Source: Lachnospiraceae bacterium
GTDB lineage: Bacteria; Bacillota; Clostridia; Lachnospirales; Lachnospiraceae
DNA length: 43,945 nt
Assembly (NCBI GenBank): GCA_021199235.1
Contig: JAJQIL010000104.1
Location: 1 to 43,945 of the forward strand
Direction: 5' to 3'
Shown: one piece after another, positions 40,785-43,945 of the stretch
How the letters are laid out: each line of letters opens with the position of its first letter
Position numbering within the stretch: the first letter of the stretch is position 1
The notes under the pieces: generated by a model
Told to the model about the DNA's origin: nothing
Database searches by the model: none
The model's input: the letters and a program-made list of their open reading frames with translations, nothing else
Position numbers and translations under genes: made by a program

Positions 40785-41374
40785 TCCAGAAGCCCCTCCA
40801 GCAAATGAATCCGCATCGTGCCCTTCTCAATATCCACATCCAGAATGCACTGACGGATAGCAGGTATCAATACCTTTCGTCCGTCGTCCAGAGTCACCTC
40901 ATAAACATCGTTTGCGCCAGTCTGCAGGACATCTGTCAAAATCCCGGACAGGGGACAGTCCTCATCTGTATAAACATGGAGTCCTAACAGATCCGCTATG
41001 AAATATTCTCCCTCTTCGAGTTTTACCGCGTTCTCCCGTGTTACATAAAGGGAACAGCCGCGAAACCCTTCGACATCCTCAATCCGGTCAAGTCCCCGGA
41101 ATTTGACAATCACAATATTTTTAAAAAAACGAACACGCTCAACTTCAAGCTCCCGCATGGTTCCGGGAGTATCCGTATCGGTATCCTTTGATCCGGTGTG
41201 TTTTACAGTACTGCCTCTTTGAACACGGCCGGTCATACCGTTCTCTTTTGTCTCAATCAATACGCTCTTCAGGCTGCGAAACCGTGCCGGATCATCTGTC
41301 GTCGGAAAGACTTTCACTTCACCGGCAAGACCATGTGTGGTCGTCACAGCGCCGACCCGCAAAATATTCTGCAT
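40781..41374 (-). CDS. rimM: 16S rRNA processing protein RimM
   Basis: A 197-residue RimM, about 25-30 residues longer than usual. The N-terminal RimM domain starts LRVGAVTTTHGLAGEVKVFPTTDDPARF, and the C-terminal PRC-barrel includes EEGEYFIADLLGLHVY and GRKVLIPAI. A Thr/Asp-rich insert (RGSTVKHTGSKDTDTDTPGT) interrupts the N-terminal domain between two beta strands. It is probably a solvent loop. It acts in 30S maturation near uS19. Confidence 0.94.
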   Translation of the reverse strand: MQNILRVGAVTTTHGLAGEVKVFPTTDDPARFRSLKSVLIETKENGMTGRVQRGSTVKHTGSKDTDTDTPGTMRELEVERVRFFKNIVIVKFRGLDRIEDVEGFRGCSLYVTRENAVKLEEGEYFIADLLGLHVYTDEDCPLSGILTDVLQTGANDVYEVTLDDGRKVLIPAIRQCILDVDIEKGTMRIHLLEGLLE

Positions 41375-41448
41375 GATTCATCCTCAACTGTCAAAACTGT
41401 TCCGTATCTACACAGATACAGGACAACAGTTATCATCTGTCAGAAAAA

Positions 41449-41475
41449 GGAGCTGCATGATACTTTGACAGCTCC
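41449..41475 (-). terminator. Terminator between khpA and rimM
   Basis: Minus strand: GGAGCTG, 13-nt loop, CAGCTCC, then TTTTT. It lies 77 bases after the khpA stop codon and divides the otherwise continuous ylxM-ffh-rpsP-khpA / rimM-trmD gene string. Confidence 0.75.
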
Positions 41476-41551
41476 TCACCCCGAAAACATGGCACCGGAC
41501 AAAACTGCCCGCTGCCGCCTTTCTTTGTCAACTCTGTGTCGCCACAAGCTG

Positions 41552-41782
41552 TTACTCCAAAATGTCTACAACGACTTTCTGGTCTTCCCTGGTCGCCGCA
41601 GCTTTCACCACCGAGCGGATTGCTTTCGCGATTCTGCCCTGCTTGCCGATCACCTTACCCATATCAGACGGAGCAACCTTCAGTTCAAGCACGAGTGTCT
41701 TGCCGCTTTCCCTCTCTGTGACTTCTACCTCATCGGGATTCTCCACCAGAGATTTTGCAATTACTTCCAATAATTCTTTCAT
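41552..41782 (-). CDS. khpA: KH-domain RNA-binding protein KhpA
   Basis: A 76-residue KH-domain protein (YlqC family). It contains LLEVIAKSLVENPDEVEV and the KH core VAPSDMGKVIGKQGRIAKAIRSVVKAAA with its GKQG loop (the GxxG motif). It binds RNA, usually with KhpB. It lies after rpsP, its standard place. Confidence 0.95.
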   Translation of the reverse strand: MKELLEVIAKSLVENPDEVEVTERESGKTLVLELKVAPSDMGKVIGKQGRIAKAIRSVVKAAATREDQKVVVDILE

Positions 41783-41811
41783 ATCCGCTCACCTTTGATT
41801 GTTGCTTGTCT

Positions 41812-41836
41812 GTAACTGTGCGTACTTCACAGTTAC
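41812..41836. repeat. Perfect hairpin after rpsP, related to repeat-element ends
   Basis: GTAACTGTG and CACAGTTAC pair over 9 bp with loop CGTACTT, one base past the rpsP stop. The GTAACTGT ends match the termini of the elements at 14289 and 24228. No U-run follows on the minus strand, so it may shield the 3' end of the rpsP reading frame rather than terminate. Confidence 0.5.
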
Positions 41837-41837
41837 A

Positions 41838-42083
41838 TTATTTTTCAATGCCGGCCAGCTTGAAAAGCTTTCCGACGGTCTCTGTCGGCTGAGCACCGTT
41901 TGCAAGCCACTTTTTCGCAAGCTCCTCATCAATCTTGAACTCGCTCGGGTTCGCGTTCGGGTTGTAAGAACCAATCTCCTCGATGCATCTTCCGTCTCTC
42001 GGGGATCTGGAATCTGCTACGATGATTCTATAAAAAGGATTTTTCTTCTTACCCATTCTTCTTAAACGAATCTTTACTGCCAT
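41838..42083 (-). CDS. rpsP: Small ribosomal subunit protein bS16
   Basis: An 81-residue bS16 of normal length: [31 protein letters not shown], then IEEIGSYNP and [20 protein letters not shown] supports the ATG at 42083 over the MKE start nine bases upstream. It lies between ffh and khpA as in most Firmicutes. Confidence 0.98.
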   Translation of the reverse strand: MAVKIRLRRMGKKKNPFYRIIVADSRSPRDGRCIEEIGSYNPNANPSEFKIDEELAKKWLANGAQPTETVGKLFKLAGIEK

Positions 42084-42114
42084 CTCTTTCACCTCCTGTT
42101 AAAAATTTAATATG

Positions 42115-43464
42115 TTAAAAGGGAAGTTTAAACCTGCCTCTTTTAGCACCCTTGCCTCCAAGCATACCGGAATACTGCTTCATCATCTTACGGCTCTGAT
42201 CAAACTGCTTCACCAGACGGTTCACCTCAGCGATATCGACTCCCGCTCCCGCTGCAATCCTGCGCTTGCGCGACATGTTCAGGATATCCGGATTCGCACG
42301 CTCCTTCGGCGTCATGGAATAAATGATCGCCTCAGTCTGCGCCATCTTCTTCTCATCGACTGCGTCCTCAATCTGCTTCATCTGCGAACCGCCGATACCG
42401 GGCATCATGCTTAAAACACTGGAGATGCCGCCCATGTTTTTCATCTGGTTCATGCTCTCAAGGTAATCGTCAAATCCGAACGTCGCCTTGCGAAGACGCT
42501 GCTCCATTGATTTGGCTTTTTCCTCGTCGATGCTTTCCTGCGCTTTCTCAATCAGAGAGAGTACATCTCCCATGCCAAGAATACGCGACGCCATACGGTC
42601 GGGATAAAACTGCTCCAGATCAGAAAGTTTCTCGCCCATACCTGCATACAGGATCGGCTTGCCGCAGGTCGCTTTAATAGAAAGAGCCGCACCGCCTCTG
42701 GTATCGCCGTCCAGCTTCGTCAGGATCACACCGTCAATGCCGATCTTCTCCTCAAACATGGAAGCGACATTCACCGCATCCTGTCCGGTCATCGCATCAA
42801 CCACGAGGATGGTCTGATCTACGGAAACGCTCTCTTTGATCTGCTGCAGCTCGCGCATCATGTCCTCATCAATGTGCAGCCGCCCTGCCGTATCCAGAAA
42901 TACCAGGTTCAGATTGTGTTCCTTCGCATAGCGAATGGATTCTTCGGCAATATGCACCGGATTCTCCTTATCGCCCATCGAAAAGACCTCAACACCCTGC
43001 TTCTCACCGTTAATCTCGAGCTGCCGGATCGCCGCCGGACGATAAACGTCGCAGGCCACAAGCAAAGGCCTTCGTCCCTTTGACTTAAACTTTCCGGCAA
43101 GCTTCGCCGCAGTCGTTGTCTTGCCCGCACCCTGAAGACCGGCCATCATGATGACCGTCACTTCATTGGCAGGGCGCAGCGCGATCTCCGTCGTCTCTGA
43201 CCCCATCAGGGAGGTCAGCTCGTCATTAACGATCTTGATCACCATCTGTCCCGGATTCAGACCGTTCATCACATCCTGGCCGATGGCCTTTTCCTCGACC
43301 GACTTGACAAACTGCTTCACAACCTTAAAGCTGACATCTGCCTCCAGAAGCGCCATCTTCACTTCTTTGAGTGCGGCCTTTACATCCGCTTCTGTCAGAC
43401 GCCCCTTGCTTCGAAGGTTTTTAAAAACATTCTGCAGTTTTTCTGATAAGCTTTCAAAAGCCAT
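42115..43464 (-). CDS. ffh: Signal recognition particle GTPase Ffh
   Basis: A 449-residue SRP54 homologue that delivers nascent membrane proteins to FtsY. An N domain (FESLSEKLQNVFKNL) is followed by a G domain with GLQGAGKTTTAAKLAG, DVYRPAA, DTAGRL and TKLDGDTRGG. The methionine-rich M domain (MNQMKNMGG, SMMPGIGG, MTPKERANPD, RKRRIAAGAG) binds SRP RNA and signal sequences. The ATG at 43464 gives the standard start MAFESLSEKL. It is 13 bases from ylxM. Confidence 0.98.
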   Translation of the reverse strand: MAFESLSEKLQNVFKNLRSKGRLTEADVKAALKEVKMALLEADVSFKVVKQFVKSVEEKAIGQDVMNGLNPGQMVIKIVNDELTSLMGSETTEIALRPANEVTVIMMAGLQGAGKTTTAAKLAGKFKSKGRRPLLVACDVYRPAAIRQLEINGEKQGVEVFSMGDKENPVHIAEESIRYAKEHNLNLVFLDTAGRLHIDEDMMRELQQIKESVSVDQTILVVDAMTGQDAVNVASMFEEKIGIDGVILTKLDGDTRGGAALSIKATCGKPILYAGMGEKLSDLEQFYPDRMASRILGMGDVLSLIEKAQESIDEEKAKSMEQRLRKATFGFDDYLESMNQMKNMGGISSVLSMMPGIGGSQMKQIEDAVDEKKMAQTEAIIYSMTPKERANPDILNMSRKRRIAAGAGVDIAEVNRLVKQFDQSRKMMKQYSGMLGGKGAKRGRFKLPF

Positions 43465-43477
43465 TCGAATACTCCTC

Positions 43478-43822
43478 TTAAAGTTCCTCCAGAATTCTTT
43501 CAGATAACTCAGAGACCTGATGAGCAAAGTCTGTCTTGTCAATACCAGACGCATCTGCGGACAGTTCCTGAAGCTTAAGCACACTCTCACGGATATTCTG
43601 AAAACGTTCCACCAGATGGAGTCTGGATTCGTACTCTTCCATCTGCTTCTCGCAGCGCTTCACCAGATCATGTACACCCTGACGGCTGATGTCGAACATC
43701 TCCGCGGCCTCTGAATACGAAAGATCATCCTGTACCACTGCTTCATATACGGTTCTCTGATGCTCCGTAAGCAGTTCTCCATAAAAATCATAAAGAAGTG
43801 ACTGCCGCAATACCTCATCCAT
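43478..43822 (-). CDS. ylxM: YlxM/p13-family SRP-associated HTH protein
   Basis: A 114-residue helix-turn-helix protein always found before ffh in Firmicutes. It contains LLYDFYGELLTEHQRTVYEAVVQDDLSYSEAAEMFDISRQGVHDLVKR, a sigma-factor-like HTH, and then a helical tail. It stimulates SRP function in some species. Its promoter is visible just upstream. Confidence 0.95.
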   Translation of the reverse strand: MDEVLRQSLLYDFYGELLTEHQRTVYEAVVQDDLSYSEAAEMFDISRQGVHDLVKRCEKQMEEYESRLHLVERFQNIRESVLKLQELSADASGIDKTDFAHQVSELSERILEEL

Positions 43823-43840
43823 TTCTGATCACCGCTGCCT

Positions 43841-43888
43841 ATCTTACTCGGAAAAAGGATGCCTGTCAAGTGTTTTTTCTTGACAGGC
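43841..43888 (-). promoter_or_regulatory. Promoter of the ylxM-ffh operon with overlapping inverted repeat
   Basis: Minus strand: -35 TTGACA (43864-43869), 17-base spacer, -10 TAAGAT (43841-43846). A perfect 10-bp inverted repeat, GCCTGTCAAG (43861-43870) and CTTGACAGGC (43879-43888), covers the -35 and duplicates it. It may be an upstream gene's terminator or an operator. The remaining bases to the window end hold nothing I recognise. Confidence 0.75.
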
Positions 43889-43945
43889 TCAAAATTTTAT
43901 GGGCCATTTATGATAATGTCCTTATATACCACAAGAGAAAATGTC

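Overview
The window looks like a chromosomal segment of an anaerobic, spore-forming Firmicute that lives by acetogenesis, most likely a Lachnospiraceae/Eubacteriales-type organism. This rests on a nearly complete Wood-Ljungdahl gene set with a RnfC2/MetV-type methylene-THF reductase, a full-length spoIVA sporulation gene, a SleB-type cell-wall hydrolase with choline-binding-type repeats, and the classical ylxM-ffh-rpsP-khpA-rimM-trmD-rplS-lepB-rbgA-rnhB order. The species is not identified. Nearly every gene is on the minus strand and is read from the right end leftwards.

Layout from left to right. About 0.14-3.56 kb is a decayed mobile element. It holds an integrase with its middle deleted, a Cro/C1-type regulator, small accessory ORFs, a ribbon-helix-helix gene with TACGTA operators, and three tandem tRNA-like sequences. 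3.7-6.6 kb carries the SleB-like hydrolase and spoIVA. 6.67-7.31 kb is a non-coding unit with its own promoter, a cobalamin riboswitch and a terminator, but no recognisable target gene. 7.3-28.2 kb is the Wood-Ljungdahl island. 28.5-43.9 kb is core housekeeping: gpsA-plsY-der, a DUF512 radical-SAM protein, prs, pgeF, yraN, rnhB, three signal peptidases with rbgA among them, rplS, trmD-rimM, khpA, rpsP, ffh and ylxM.

The island has two leftward units separated by one plus-strand phosphodiesterase gene. The first unit, in transcription order, is a His-rich metal-binding protein, cooT, cooC2, acsA (CODH), cooC1, a stand-alone CODH C-terminal domain, acsB (acetyl-CoA synthase), acsD and acsC (corrinoid Fe-S protein), acsE (methyltransferase) and acsV (corrinoid reactivator). 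The second unit is rnfC2, metV, metF, a DUF3786 gene, fchA and folD. Together they cover the methyl branch from methenyl-THF to methyl-THF, methyl transfer, CO2 reduction to CO, acetyl-CoA synthesis and nickel-enzyme maturation. Formyl-THF ligase, formate dehydrogenase and hydrogenase are not in the window.

The most unusual points are these. A complete gene encodes a CODH C-terminal domain that has lost all three C-cluster cysteines of that region. FolD has lost two cyclohydrolase catalytic residues while a dedicated cyclohydrolase (fchA) lies next to it. A cobalamin riboswitch with a near-consensus promoter controls no visible protein gene. The tRNA-like array lies directly behind the ribbon-helix-helix operon. 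A family of intergenic inverted-repeat elements is scattered through the island and the ribosomal operons.
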